Counted from the first letter of the stretch, positions 8,295-17,188 are shown. The stretch: 64,000 bases of DNA from Candidatus Poseidoniaceae archaeon (GCA_016777125.1 JADHSC010000001.1:109234-173233), one strand, 5' to 3'. The notes: generated by a model not told the origin, from the sequence alone. Numbers and translations: made by a program.

Positions 8295-9299
8295 TCAACC
8301 CAGTGGACCGAGTATTCCAAGCCATTCAGGTGGAATAAAGGAGATGATTACAAGTGACAAAAACATGTATCCTAAGTAAAACAAAGAACGGAAGAAACTC
8401 TTAGCAGCTTTCGGCATTCTTCCATTCTCATCCAACGGTTCATCGATATCAATCCCCCATACAGAGGCTGCATACCAAAAGGTGAGACCTCCTGCGACAA
8501 ATGACCACAAAAGTGGAAGTCCTGAGTTGGGCCAAAAACATGGCACAGAGCCTAGTAAGAATAAACCAACACAATAGAATTTTGATTCAGTAACTGTCCT
8601 TTTTGCACCTTTCACTTCATTCATCATTGGAACATTGGCTTTCGCATATTCTCCTGAACGATACAAAGCCAGTGCCCAGAAGTGAGGGGGTGTCCAAAAG
8701 AAAATGAGAGCAAAGAGCATCCATGGGATTGGCGAACCAAGGTCGAATGGATTCATTGAGTCAATGGATGCTGCTGCTGCACCTGCCCATCCAATCAAAG
8801 GTGGAGTTGCTCCTGCAGCCCCTCCAATGACGATGTTCTGTGGCGTTCTTCTCTTCAACCACATTGTGTATATGAACACGTAGAAAAATACTGAAAAGAA
8901 TGACCAAAAGGCTGCTTTCCAGTGAAGCAAGAAGAACAATGAAGATCCTAAGACAGAGATTGTAACTCCAAACAAGAGAACGGTATTTGGAGTAAGATGC
9001 CCTTGTGGCAGAGGCCTATGCTGCGTACGACGCATCTTCGTATCTATGTCTCGATCGTACCACATATTGATCGCATTCGATCCGCCTGCGCTCAATGTAC
9101 CTCCAATCACTGTAATGAGAGAAGTCCAAGCAGTGTCAAGCCATGTTCGTTCAATATCAATTAAATCATATCGAGCAAGTGAATCGTGGACAAGAATTGC
9201 ACAGAGAGCAGTGATTTGTAGAAGAACAATGACTCTTAGCTTCATCAGTTTGATGAAAAGAGAAAACATCGAAGGAGTATCCTCGGTTTGTTCCATCAT
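8295..9299 (-). CDS. ctaB: Protoheme IX farnesyltransferase (heme O synthase)
   Basis: A 334-residue polytopic membrane protein of the UbiA prenyltransferase superfamily that adds a farnesyl group to heme B, giving heme O for terminal oxidases. The diagnostic Asp-rich motif NMWYDRDIDTKMRRTQHRPL is present, followed by about nine hydrophobic segments; a second conserved loop (YAKANVPMM) lies in the C-terminal half. It overlaps the end of ctaA by 4 bp (ATGA), so the two are probably made together. Length matches the family. The stop lies 5 bp from the 3' end of the convergent tRNA gene. Confidence 0.93.
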   Translation of the reverse strand: MMEQTEDTPSMFSLFIKLMKLRVIVLLQITALCAILVHDSLARYDLIDIERTWLDTAWTSLITVIGGTLSAGGSNAINMWYDRDIDTKMRRTQHRPLPQGHLTPNTVLLFGVTISVLGSSLFFLLHWKAAFWSFFSVFFYVFIYTMWLKRRTPQNIVIGGAAGATPPLIGWAGAAAASIDSMNPFDLGSPIPWMLFALIFFWTPPHFWALALYRSGEYAKANVPMMNEVKGAKRTVTESKFYCVGLFLLGSVPCFWPNSGLPLLWSFVAGGLTFWYAASVWGIDIDEPLDENGRMPKAAKSFFRSLFYLGYMFLSLVIISFIPPEWLGILGPLG

Positions 9300-10366
9300 T
9301 CTTCCTCTGTTTCTTCAGGTTGTTTGAGATAAGCAAGTCTCAGCATCATCAGTGTTGTCGCTGCAGCAATGAAAGAAGCGACACCGAAGATAAGGTGGAG
9401 AAGAGAAAACGATTCTGGGAATTCATTTGCATCTGCAAAAACAATGTACATACCTCCAACGAAGACATTTAAAATCCACAGTCCAGTAACGGTTTCAGCT
9501 GCTTTTGAAAAGCCTTCACCTTCATTGAAATCTCTCGAATCCACACGTACCCGAGCCGCGCTTAGAATCAAAACGACACCAACAACCCCAGCGCCAAATC
9601 GATGGAGCATTTGGACGAGTATACCGGGCTCACCATCAATGCTAGGAAGGAAGGACCCTTGGCACTGCGGCCATCCGTTTGGGAAACCTATTGAGCAGCC
9701 TTGATTGTATTGTCCACCTGCTGTACTTGACACCCAAGCACCCAGAATTAAGAGAATGAATACTGAACTCGTAATTCCAATGAAGCGTTTCTTTTGTTTG
9801 TCAAGGAAAGACCTTGAAGCATTAAGGAACTTCCATTCACTGCCTTCAGCAACCCGCATAGCCATGTATTGCCATACCAAAAGCGAGGTGAAGATACTCG
9901 CCAGAGAGAGATGAAGGGCAACAGTCCAATCCGCATTATCAAATCGAACAGTTACTGCACCAGCTATTGCCTGTACGACAAGTAAAATCGCAGAAGCAAT
10001 GGTTAGATTTTTTAATCCATTTCCGTACGTCTTTTTCTTTTTATGAGCCATAAAAACGTTCAACAGAATTGGAATAGCGATGATCCCCACAAGCATACGG
10101 TGGAACCATTCGACGAATATTTCGAAGATTGTGTACCGATGCTCTGGGCCTCTGCTGTCAATTTGATCAGGGTTCTCATCCCAATACGCAGTTTGTTCTG
10201 CTTCATCAACTGTAAAGCCCCAGGTCCCAAAACACTGAGGCCAATCAGGGCAAGACTCACCTGCATCGTTTATGCGAATTGTCCCTCCGACGACGATGAT
10301 GAGTATAGCCATCGCAGTAAGGACAAGCGGCAGAGTGGAAGGGCGCTTCCACCAAGGTTGGTCCAT
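9296..10366 (-). CDS. ctaA: Heme A synthase (COX15/CtaA family)
   Basis: A 356-residue membrane protein with about eight hydrophobic helices. It converts heme O to heme A by oxidising a methyl group. Family marks include conserved helix histidines (EHRYTIF, EWFHRML, ALHLSLA, MLHRFGAG, LLHLIFG) and two extracytoplasmic cysteine pairs (ESCPDWPQC and GCSIGFPNGWPQC), typical of the Cys-containing CtaA type. Together with ctaB it implies an aa3-type heme-copper oxidase encoded elsewhere, hence aerobic respiration. It is divergent from a thioredoxin-fold protein gene, with about 50 bp between them. Confidence 0.93.
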   Translation of the reverse strand: MDQPWWKRPSTLPLVLTAMAILIIVVGGTIRINDAGESCPDWPQCFGTWGFTVDEAEQTAYWDENPDQIDSRGPEHRYTIFEIFVEWFHRMLVGIIAIPILLNVFMAHKKKKTYGNGLKNLTIASAILLVVQAIAGAVTVRFDNADWTVALHLSLASIFTSLLVWQYMAMRVAEGSEWKFLNASRSFLDKQKKRFIGITSSVFILLILGAWVSSTAGGQYNQGCSIGFPNGWPQCQGSFLPSIDGEPGILVQMLHRFGAGVVGVVLILSAARVRVDSRDFNEGEGFSKAAETVTGLWILNVFVGGMYIVFADANEFPESFSLLHLIFGVASFIAAATTLMMLRLAYLKQPEETEEE

Positions 10367-10417
10367 GGTTGTCCGTGAAGGCGGCCCTCTTTTAACAAGA
10401 CCCTGTGTCCAAGAACC

Positions 10418-11317
10418 ATGATGAGATTCAGAAAGGCGTTGGTCTGTGCCCTCATGTTGGTCTTACTCATACCTACATCAACTGCGCATGGAAATGAGAA
10501 TGGGGATGAAACTGCATCAATTCACGATGTGAAGACATTTGATGTTCAATGCACCTTGACAAATGAGACTTGTATCGCCTCATCAACCACTCATCTGATT
10601 GAATATTTTTCAGCAGATTGGTGTGAACCATGCCACCTTGTGTCAGCTGAATTAGAGGGCTTAAATCGTACTGACGTCACTCTTTTACAACATCACCCGT
10701 CCCCTGATGATTTACATTTCCTCAGTGATTCTAAATTTCGTTTTGAATCAACGTACGGATTTTGGGGCGTTCCTGACCTTGTCCTAAATGGTGAAGGGTT
10801 GCTAACAGGACCTTCGCAATCTCAGGAATTAAGCAGAGTACTCGACAACTTTTCTCGAGAATGGGGTGGATTCTCTTCGATTTCGCTCAATAACGGAACA
10901 CTCTCTTGGGTCTCAGATGATGGGGATGAGGTTCATGTATGGATCACCGAAAACAGCGTTCATGAATTCAATAATCAAGACCAGCCTCACGTTGTAAACC
11001 ATCACATTGCTGCAAGTAGCGATGATCAAACACTGGACTTATCGGAATTGATCAATAACAATACAACAAGTGTTGTCGTTACACTGGAATCACCTGGTAG
11101 GTTTGAACTAAGAAGTGCTTCGACATTATCCTCTCAAGGATATGCTCTTGTTGACGAGGGAACGGATGAGACGCATGAAGAATCCAAAAACAAAGGACGA
11201 GAATCCGATATGGCCATTGCTGTGTTTGGATTGTCGATGGCTGCACTCGTTCCAGCATTCATAATGTATGTTCGAATCGTTCGAAAAGAACCAATTTTTA
11301 ACGATGAGTCAGAATGA
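10418..11317 (+). CDS. Membrane-anchored extracytoplasmic thioredoxin-fold protein
   Basis: A 299-residue protein with an N-terminal signal peptide (KALVCALMLVLLIPTSTA). A thioredoxin-like domain follows with the active site SADWCEPCHL (CEPC at about 69-72) and a cis-Pro loop (GFWGVPDLVLNG). A beta-rich region comes next, then a C-terminal TM helix (AVFGLSMAALVPAFIMYV). Its extracellular position and divergent pairing with ctaA/ctaB suggest a role in thiol chemistry during cytochrome oxidase assembly, analogous to Sco- or TlpA-like proteins. That is inference: no Sco copper-binding His was identified and no biochemical role is known for this architecture. Confidence 0.7.
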   Translation: MMRFRKALVCALMLVLLIPTSTAHGNENGDETASIHDVKTFDVQCTLTNETCIASSTTHLIEYFSADWCEPCHLVSAELEGLNRTDVTLLQHHPSPDDLHFLSDSKFRFESTYGFWGVPDLVLNGEGLLTGPSQSQELSRVLDNFSREWGGFSSISLNNGTLSWVSDDGDEVHVWITENSVHEFNNQDQPHVVNHHIAASSDDQTLDLSELINNNTTSVVVTLESPGRFELRSASTLSSQGYALVDEGTDETHEESKNKGRESDMAIAVFGLSMAALVPAFIMYVRIVRKEPIFNDESE

Positions 11318-11388
11318 TGTTCTTCCAAAGGGTTGAAGAACGAGGCCTCAGTCCAAGGGCTACGACGGTTTTGTCGTAGGTGTAAAAA

Positions 11389-11643
11389 ATGGTCAAGCCA
11401 GCACGTCTCCACACACGTTTCGAACGAGCAAGAATCATTGGTGCTAGAGCACTCCAAATCGGAATGGGCGCCCCACTTTACGCCAACGAAATCGAACTCA
11501 GAGAAGAGTTCAAAGCCGAACTTATCTCACTCTATGGTCTTGAAGAAGCAAGTGTCCGCTTCGTCCTCGACCCACTAAAGATTGCTGTCTACGAATACGA
11601 TAACGAACTTATCCCAATCGACATCGATCCACACGCAGATTAA
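11389..11643 (+). CDS. rpoK: DNA-directed RNA polymerase subunit K (Rpo6)
   Basis: An 84-residue protein homologous to archaeal Rpo6/eukaryotic RPB6/bacterial omega. The signature RFERARIIGARALQIGMGAP (residues about 10-29) is nearly the family consensus. Residues further on (LDPLKIAVYEYDN, then an acidic end) fit the conserved C-terminal half. The subunit helps RNA polymerase assembly by clamping the large subunit. The frame used is 11389, not the overlapping shadow at 11333. It converges on the tryptophan dioxygenase gene, and the two stop codons overlap within 4 bp. Confidence 0.92.
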   Translation: MVKPARLHTRFERARIIGARALQIGMGAPLYANEIELREEFKAELISLYGLEEASVRFVLDPLKIAVYEYDNELIPIDIDPHAD

Positions 11644-12734
11644 TCGGAATTAAATCCGTAATAATCGGTTGAAACGATATCTGCAAGGTTTTTCCTTGGC
11701 AGAAGCATTGTTCGAACAGCCCACAGATCTTTGAAAATTCTGTATGTTGCAGTCTTGTCCAAATAATCCACGCCACTCGAACCGCCTGTCCCCATTCTAC
11801 GCCCTATCATCCGTTCAACCATTCGAGCATGGGAGTGGCGGAAGAGGAGCATTGATTGTTCAAGTTGAACAACAGTATCTACGAATTTACGAGGCCATGA
11901 AAGAAGTGGTAATTCGGGATAGGATTCAATGAAAAGTAACCCCGCACGAGAGCGGCTTACCGTACCATCGGGCGATAAGAATTCACGAACTTGGGTATGA
12001 TTCGCATCCATCCTAGGGCGAATCGATTCTTCGGTCCCATGGCCGATGGAAACCATATGCGAGACAACTTGGTCTGCATGAGATTTCATTGCGCTCAAGT
12101 GAGCTGAAATAAATCCCTCAACGACTTCTGAATCACCTTCATTTGAAGGTACGGAGCCATTGATTGGAGTTCTAGAAAGCCATTCTGATACCAGATCATT
12201 GAGTGTCTTATCGGTTGCTATTGTTTTCATGATTTCAAACGCATCATCAGAGATTTTATTCTCACTGTGTAGTTTTTTCATATGTTCCATTGGATCCATA
12301 TCTGCAACACGTTGTTCTTGTTTCAAACCAAGACGCATTTCGAGTGCACGCATTTGCCACGATTCAAAGCCCGAGGATGTTCCTAAACGGTCCCTAAAAG
12401 CGAGGAAACCTTGGGGACTCAGGGTCTCCATTACCTTCCACTGGTTCGATAAGAGACGAAAGATTTCAATCACTCGCTCCAGATGGTGAACCATTGTAGG
12501 GAGTTTTTCTTCGCGTACGGATTCTTCTGATAAATATCCATGAACTTCATTCAGTTCAGCACGTATTTGCTTGAACCAAAGTTCAAACGTTTGGTGCGTG
12601 ATAATGAAATGCATCTCATCGTTTGAGAGGGAAGGTAGATATCCTTCAGGACCTGATTGCAATTTTAGAAGCTCATCAAGTTGTAAATATCCAGAATATG
12701 TCATCCGGCTACCGGGTGTGGGGGAACTCGCCAT
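11640..12734 (-). CDS. kynA: Tryptophan 2,3-dioxygenase
   Basis: A heme enzyme opening the indole ring of L-tryptophan to N-formylkynurenine. Family motifs are clear: MTYSGYLQLDELL near the N-terminus, HQTFELWFKQI, ESWQMRALEMRLG and the C-terminal HARMVERMIGRRMGTGGSSG around the proximal heme histidine. The product is 364 residues from the ATG at 12734 (MASSPTPGS), slightly longer than bacterial homologues; the track's start is 12 codons upstream. No kynurenine formamidase, kynureninase or other pathway gene lies in this window, so the downstream fate is unknown. Its 3' end overlaps rpoK by 4 bp in convergent orientation. Confidence 0.93.
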   Translation of the reverse strand: MASSPTPGSRMTYSGYLQLDELLKLQSGPEGYLPSLSNDEMHFIITHQTFELWFKQIRAELNEVHGYLSEESVREEKLPTMVHHLERVIEIFRLLSNQWKVMETLSPQGFLAFRDRLGTSSGFESWQMRALEMRLGLKQEQRVADMDPMEHMKKLHSENKISDDAFEIMKTIATDKTLNDLVSEWLSRTPINGSVPSNEGDSEVVEGFISAHLSAMKSHADQVVSHMVSIGHGTEESIRPRMDANHTQVREFLSPDGTVSRSRAGLLFIESYPELPLLSWPRKFVDTVVQLEQSMLLFRHSHARMVERMIGRRMGTGGSSGVDYLDKTATYRIFKDLWAVRTMLLPRKNLADIVSTDYYGFNSD

Positions 12735-12786
12735 GTTCCTTGATATGCATTCGGCACTTGAAGTCTTCACAGCCCCGATATCAAAG

Positions 12787-12793
12787 TTTTATC
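12787..12793 (+). promoter_or_regulatory. Possible archaeal TATA element upstream of purP
   Basis: TTTTATC lies in the divergent kynA/purP gap, about 56 bp before the chosen purP start. The same heptamer occurs upstream of the ADTH synthase gene. Position and composition fit an archaeal TATA box, but no transcription start can be seen. Confidence 0.25.
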
Positions 12794-12848
12794 AATTGCA
12801 TCGTAATATTGGGATAACAGTCATAGAGTGCATACTAAACCCCTCAAT

Positions 12849-13961
12849 ATGGGCGTAGACCACTCCTCACTTCTCTCCTGGCTTGCGGACTACGATAAGG
12901 AGAACATCACGATTAGTGTTGTAGCATCTCATTCATCACTTCAAATCCTTCATGGAGCACGTCAAGAAGGATTCAAAACACTTGGAATCGCAGTAGGTGA
13001 AAACCGGAGACGCTTCTACAAAGCCTTCCCGGGTGCAGAACCTGATGAATGGTTGATGCTTGATGATTATCGTGAAATGTTAGATCATGCAGACTGGCTA
13101 AAGAGCAAGAACGTCGTCATCATTCCTCATGGATCTCTTGTTGAATACCTTGGAAGTGAAAACTTCCGTAATTTGGAAGTTCCAACATTTGGGAATCGAG
13201 ATATCCTTCGATGGGAAAGCAGCCGTGCAAAGCAGAGAGACTGGCTCCTTTCGGGAGGATGTACAATGCCCAAGGTTCTCGAGGACCCCCATGACATCGA
13301 TGGCCCTGTTATCGTAAAATACGCTGGAGCGAAAGGTGGAAGAGGATATTTCATCGCTCGAGACTATCGCGATTTTAGAAGAAATGTAGATATTGAAGAA
13401 GAATTCACAATTCAAGAATACGTCCTCGGATGTCGATATTATCTTCACTTTTTCTTTGACCCAGTTGCGACTGATGGGTTTCAAGTCCAAGGAAAAGGAA
13501 AACATGCGGGAATGAATCTCGGTCGCTTGGAACTCCTCTCCATGGATCGAAGAGACGAAGCGAATGTGGATGAATTCTACAAACTTGGTTCATTGAGAGA
13601 TCTACGGGAAGCCGGTATGGAACCTTCGTTTGTTGTAACTGGAAACCAACCCGTTGTCATCAGAGAATCTCTTCTTCCAAGAGCCTTTGAAATGGCTGAA
13701 GGGACTGTTGCTGCGTCCTATGAGCTTGAAGATGGAGCAAGAGGTATGATTGGACCTTTCTGCTTAGAAACAATCGTAACGGATGCTTTGGAGTTCAAGG
13801 TCTTTGAAATCAGTGCCCGAATTGTTGCAGGTTCAAATCCGTTTGTAGGGGGTTCACCTTACTCTGACATTAACGAAACACGTATGTCTACAGGACGACG
13901 TATCGCACGTAGCATCAAAAATGCATTGAAGAACGAACGTCTCGACGACATCCTGTCTTGA
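12849..13961 (+). CDS. purP: FAICAR synthetase (formate-dependent, ATP-grasp)
   Basis: The archaeal purine enzyme that formylates AICAR with formate and ATP, replacing the folate-dependent step of PurH. It is 370 residues from the ATG at 12849; the track's GTG start is 7 codons upstream. Motifs: VVASHSSLQILHGARQEGF at the N-terminus, VPTFGNRDILRWE, the ATP-grasp region GPVIVKYAGAKGGRGYF, IQEYVLGCRYYLHFFF, and the C-terminal FEISARIVAGSNPF. All match PurP of methanogens. It stands alone, with no other purine gene in the window, and converges with the YfaP-like gene 6 bp away. Confidence 0.92.
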   Translation: MGVDHSSLLSWLADYDKENITISVVASHSSLQILHGARQEGFKTLGIAVGENRRRFYKAFPGAEPDEWLMLDDYREMLDHADWLKSKNVVIIPHGSLVEYLGSENFRNLEVPTFGNRDILRWESSRAKQRDWLLSGGCTMPKVLEDPHDIDGPVIVKYAGAKGGRGYFIARDYRDFRRNVDIEEEFTIQEYVLGCRYYLHFFFDPVATDGFQVQGKGKHAGMNLGRLELLSMDRRDEANVDEFYKLGSLRDLREAGMEPSFVVTGNQPVVIRESLLPRAFEMAEGTVAASYELEDGARGMIGPFCLETIVTDALEFKVFEISARIVAGSNPFVGGSPYSDINETRMSTGRRIARSIKNALKNERLDDILS

Positions 13962-13967
13962 TTCAAA

Positions 13968-15278
13968 TCAACCTAAGTCTGGTGCAGGTGGAACACCTGA
14001 ACCATCATCTTCAACATCATTAACTAATTCGCTTTCGATTTCATCGACCAATTCACCGAATTCGATTTGCTTAGGAGTTGCTTCGTCTTCAAGAATCTTA
14101 TCTGCAGCAACTTCACCTGTTTCCGCAAGGCGTACTTGTTGCTCTAACTGACGCTTGATTTCTTCTCTCTCTTCCATTGTTGGAACATTGAAACTGCAGA
14201 CGAGTTGAATCTCTTCACCAAAGTTGAGTTCACCGGAGTATTCCAAAAGGTCCCCATATGCGTTTGCAATGACTTGGAACTTGGTTGGATCTTTGGAACG
14301 TCGCTTCTTGTGCTTCTTGTAGTAGTGAACGAAGACTTGGTAGGTTCCAGCAGGCGCTTCACCTTCTGGCCAAACGACGTTTTCAATTGGTTTGCGTGAA
14401 TCAGGTCGTACGTTTGCATCGACGTCAAGTTCTCCATTACAGGAGGACTTGCGATTACCACCGTGGATTCGCTCTCCAGATGGACAAACGACGTGCAGAT
14501 CGAGATCATTGTAATTATTCCACATTAATGAAACTTGGACATCTGATGAACGTGCACCTTCTCTCTCGAGTCGTGCTCGAAGTTCATCGAGTGCTCTGTT
14601 TGCTGCTTTTCTGCGTTCGAGAGCATCTTTCTCCTGGGCCGCTTGGATTTCGGCCAAGCGTTGTTCTTCAGCTGCTGCAAGCTCTGCTTGACGTGCTGCT
14701 TCTTCTGCATCTCGCTCAGATTGAGCTGCTGCATCACGTTCTGCAGCAAGTCGTGCTGCTTCTGCTGCTTGTTCAGATTCGAGACGCTCTTTCTCTTGCT
14801 GCTCCTCTTGATCTTTCTTGAGACGTTCTTGTTGCTCTTGGAGAGCAGCCTCTTCTTCTTCTTGTTGACGACGGCCTTTTTCATCTTCTTGCCGAGCCCA
14901 TTCTTCATCACGAAGTCTGCGGCGTTCGAGAATCTGGGCTTCAGTCTCTTCTTCGTCGTCATCAACAACATCTGGAGCTTCGCTCATGACTGGTTGCTCT
15001 TCAACCGGTTGTTGCAAGAGGGTTGCCTCACCAAGTAGATTGATGCTTCCACCCGAGAGGTTTCGTCGTCGACGCTCGGCTTCAATTTGCAATAATTTGC
15101 GTTCGAATTCGCTTCGGGCGCTAGAGAAACTGGAACTCTGTGCAGGCTTTCTCAATCCGTCAGCAACGATTCCACGACGCATGTCCAGGTCTGCATCACC
15201 TCGGATGAGAATATACCACAGGCCGACAAAAAAACCACCTGCAAGGATTCCAACCATGAGCCAAGCACCAGTCTCCAT
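13968..15278 (-). CDS. Membrane-anchored coiled-coil protein with YfaP-like (DUF2135) domain
   Basis: A 436-residue protein from the ATG at 15278. Residues about 3-25 form one TM helix (WLMVGILAGGFFVGLWYIL). A linker follows, then about 130 residues of Glu/Gln/Ala/Arg-rich coiled coil (residues about 120-250). The C-terminal globular domain carries SLMWNNYNDLDLHVVCPSGE, then ENVVWPEGEAPAGTYQVFVHYY, the pattern of DUF2135/YfaP beta-sandwich proteins, and ends in an acidic tail. The architecture resembles a stalked surface or periplasm-like binder (TolA-style stalk). Function is unknown. The antisense strand gives long Leu/Cys-rich shadow ORFs caused by the repeated Glu/Ala codons. Confidence 0.7.
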   Translation of the reverse strand: METGAWLMVGILAGGFFVGLWYILIRGDADLDMRRGIVADGLRKPAQSSSFSSARSEFERKLLQIEAERRRRNLSGGSINLLGEATLLQQPVEEQPVMSEAPDVVDDDEEETEAQILERRRLRDEEWARQEDEKGRRQQEEEEAALQEQQERLKKDQEEQQEKERLESEQAAEAARLAAERDAAAQSERDAEEAARQAELAAAEEQRLAEIQAAQEKDALERRKAANRALDELRARLEREGARSSDVQVSLMWNNYNDLDLHVVCPSGERIHGGNRKSSCNGELDVDANVRPDSRKPIENVVWPEGEAPAGTYQVFVHYYKKHKKRRSKDPTKFQVIANAYGDLLEYSGELNFGEEIQLVCSFNVPTMEEREEIKRQLEQQVRLAETGEVAADKILEDEATPKQIEFGELVDEIESELVNDVEDDGSGVPPAPDLG

Positions 15279-15302
15279 AGCCAGCCCTAAGCATAGTTCT
15301 TC

Positions 15303-15310
15303 TTTTATCA
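15303..15310. promoter_or_regulatory. Possible shared TATA-like element between divergent genes
   Basis: TTTTATCA in the 101-bp gap between the YfaP-like gene (minus) and ADTH synthase (plus). Read on the minus strand (TGATAAAA) it is about 25-30 bp from the ATG at 15278, which would give a nearly leaderless transcript. On the plus strand it is about 70 bp from the ADTH synthase start. Confidence 0.25.
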
Positions 15311-15379
15311 TTCGCTTTGTAAGTGTCTACCCATCGCACAAATGCAAAGCATTGAATTGCAGGGGGGACTGGCCAAGTT

Positions 15380-16177
15380 ATGGACAAAGCCTCACGCCTG
15401 GAGAAAATGCTCCCAAATGGAAAGGGCCTATGGATTCCAATCGATCACGGATTGTCCGACTACCCAAATCCTGGATTGGAAGATACTGAAGCATTAATTC
15501 GAGAACTTATCGAAGCAAAGGTAGATGTTATCGTGGCTCAGAAAGGACTTGTAGACTACTTTTCTCACCTTTGCCAAGGCACTCAAACAAGCATGGTCAT
15601 TCACCTTTCGGCTTCAACCCGTCATGGTGGTGATGATGCATCGAGGAAAGTGCTCGTTGGCAACCCTTCTGAAATTTTGACTCGCGGTGGAATCGGAGCA
15701 TCTGCCCAAGTCAACATGGGCACAACTGGTGAAGCAGAAATGCTCGAAGCGCTCGGTAAAGTGACAACCGAATCACATCATATTGGCCTTCCTGTCCTTG
15801 GAATGGTGTATGCACGTGGGTCCAATTTGAATCCTGTTCCAGGTGATAAAACGCAAGGTGTTTCCCAAGCAGCCCGCGTTGCATTTGAGATGGGTTGCGA
15901 TGTCGCTAAGACCACTTGGACAGGTGATTCAGAGTCTTTCAAGCATGTCACATCTGCAGCACCAATACCAATGCTGGTTGCAGGCGGGGCTAACACTGGG
16001 GACACACGCAGCGTGTTGCTCATGGTGGAGAAGGCAATGAAGGCAGGAGCCGCTGGCGTTTGCATGGGGCGGCAAGTCTTCGCTCACAAATATCCGGGCA
16101 AGATGGCTATGGCACTACGTCGAATTATTCATGAAGGAATCGCTTCAACAATAGCAGCAGATGAATTCAATCTTTGA
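15380..16177 (+). CDS. aroA': 2-amino-3,7-dideoxy-D-threo-hept-6-ulosonate (ADTH) synthase
   Basis: A 265-residue class I aldolase-like TIM barrel (DhnA family). It begins the archaeal alternative shikimate route by joining L-aspartate semialdehyde with a 6-deoxy-5-ketofructose-phosphate donor. Visible residues: WIPIDHGLSDYP (active-site Asp), the YARG strand, and the Schiff-base Lys in DVAKTTWTGD. The C-terminal AGGANTGDTRSVL and GAAGVCMGRQVF form the phosphate-binding loops. A plain fructose-bisphosphate aldolase of the same family is the alternative, but the next gene is DHQ synthase II, its pathway partner. It heads a five-gene operon. Confidence 0.9.
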   Translation: MDKASRLEKMLPNGKGLWIPIDHGLSDYPNPGLEDTEALIRELIEAKVDVIVAQKGLVDYFSHLCQGTQTSMVIHLSASTRHGGDDASRKVLVGNPSEILTRGGIGASAQVNMGTTGEAEMLEALGKVTTESHHIGLPVLGMVYARGSNLNPVPGDKTQGVSQAARVAFEMGCDVAKTTWTGDSESFKHVTSAAPIPMLVAGGANTGDTRSVLLMVEKAMKAGAAGVCMGRQVFAHKYPGKMAMALRRIIHEGIASTIAADEFNL

Positions 16178-16186
16178 GGTACAAAC

Positions 16187-17188
16187 ATGGAAGTCTGGCT
16201 TAATTCGAATTCTATGCCCTCACATGATGGTGTTGATTTTTATTTCACAGAAAAGGACTCAGAGACCTCTATTTTTGCGACAGAAGGTTTTCTTTACAAA
16301 GGAAATTCAAAGATTGGCGCTCATGTCCATATCAATTCAGAAGAACGCCAGCAATATGCGCGTTCGCTTGCAGGAACTGTGGATTGGATTTATCTTACGT
16401 TCGAAGATTGGTCGATGATACCAATCGAAAATGTCGTTGCTGCATGTGATCAGACGCCAACACGCATCGCAGCTGAAATCATTGAACCGTTACAGGCTCA
16501 TGGAGCAGGTTTTGCTCTCGAGATTGGTGTAGATGCACTCGTTTGTTCTGAAAAGGAACTCGAAGCCGCTTTAATTGTCAAATCCCTACGTAGTTCTACA
16601 GAAGAAGTCCGAGATGAAAGAACAAATGATGTCGATGACATCCTTTCTTTGAGTGAAGTCAAAATTACATCGATTGAATCTGGACATACAGGGGACAGAG
16701 TATGCATCGATATGACATCGCTCCTCGAAGTTGGAGAAGGGATGCTCATTGGCTCTACAGCCCGTAGTCTTGCCCTCATACATGGTGAAACCATCGAATC
16801 AACCTATGTCCCAAAGCGTCCGTTTAGGATTAACGCAGGAAGTGTGGAAGCATACACAATGATGGCTGACGGGAGCACGAAATACCTCAGTGAATTGATT
16901 TCAGGTGATCACGTTATGATCGTTTCAAAGCAAGGAATCACCCGTAGTTGTACAATTGGACGCTTAAAAATAGAGACTCGCCCTTTCATTCTATTGAGAT
17001 ATTCAGATGAAAAACATAATCAAGCACATCTGCTCTTGCAACAAGCGGAGACGGTAAGGGTGCTCGGCAAAAATGGTGCTGCCTGTTCTGTAACAGAACT
17101 TGGCATAGGCGATGTTATTCTCGCTTACAACACCAATTATACGCGTCATATTGGCGTGAGTGTCTCTGCATCGTCAGTGGAGCGCTAA
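16187..17188 (+). CDS. aroB': 3-dehydroquinate synthase, archaeal type II
   Basis: A 333-residue enzyme that oxidatively deaminates and cyclises ADTH to 3-dehydroquinate with NAD; it is unrelated to bacterial AroB. The conserved C-terminal half is clear: IHGETIESTYVPKRPFRINAG, VEAYTMMADGSTKYLSEL and RLKIETRPFILLRY, with GDVILAYNTNYTRHIG at the end. The N-terminal region (residues about 1-120) is more diverged, as in other members. It starts 9 bp after ADTH synthase and ends 2 bp before shikimate kinase. Confidence 0.92.
   Translation: MEVWLNSNSMPSHDGVDFYFTEKDSETSIFATEGFLYKGNSKIGAHVHINSEERQQYARSLAGTVDWIYLTFEDWSMIPIENVVAACDQTPTRIAAEIIEPLQAHGAGFALEIGVDALVCSEKELEAALIVKSLRSSTEEVRDERTNDVDDILSLSEVKITSIESGHTGDRVCIDMTSLLEVGEGMLIGSTARSLALIHGETIESTYVPKRPFRINAGSVEAYTMMADGSTKYLSELISGDHVMIVSKQGITRSCTIGRLKIETRPFILLRYSDEKHNQAHLLLQQAETVRVLGKNGAACSVTELGIGDVILAYNTNYTRHIGVSVSASSVER

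Noticed and set aside
14285-14821. 178-residue plus-strand ORF (Leu/His-rich) and neighbours at 14643-15038
   Set aside because: They are the complement of the Glu/Ala/Gln codon repeats of the coiled-coil gene, giving artificial Leu/Cys runs.
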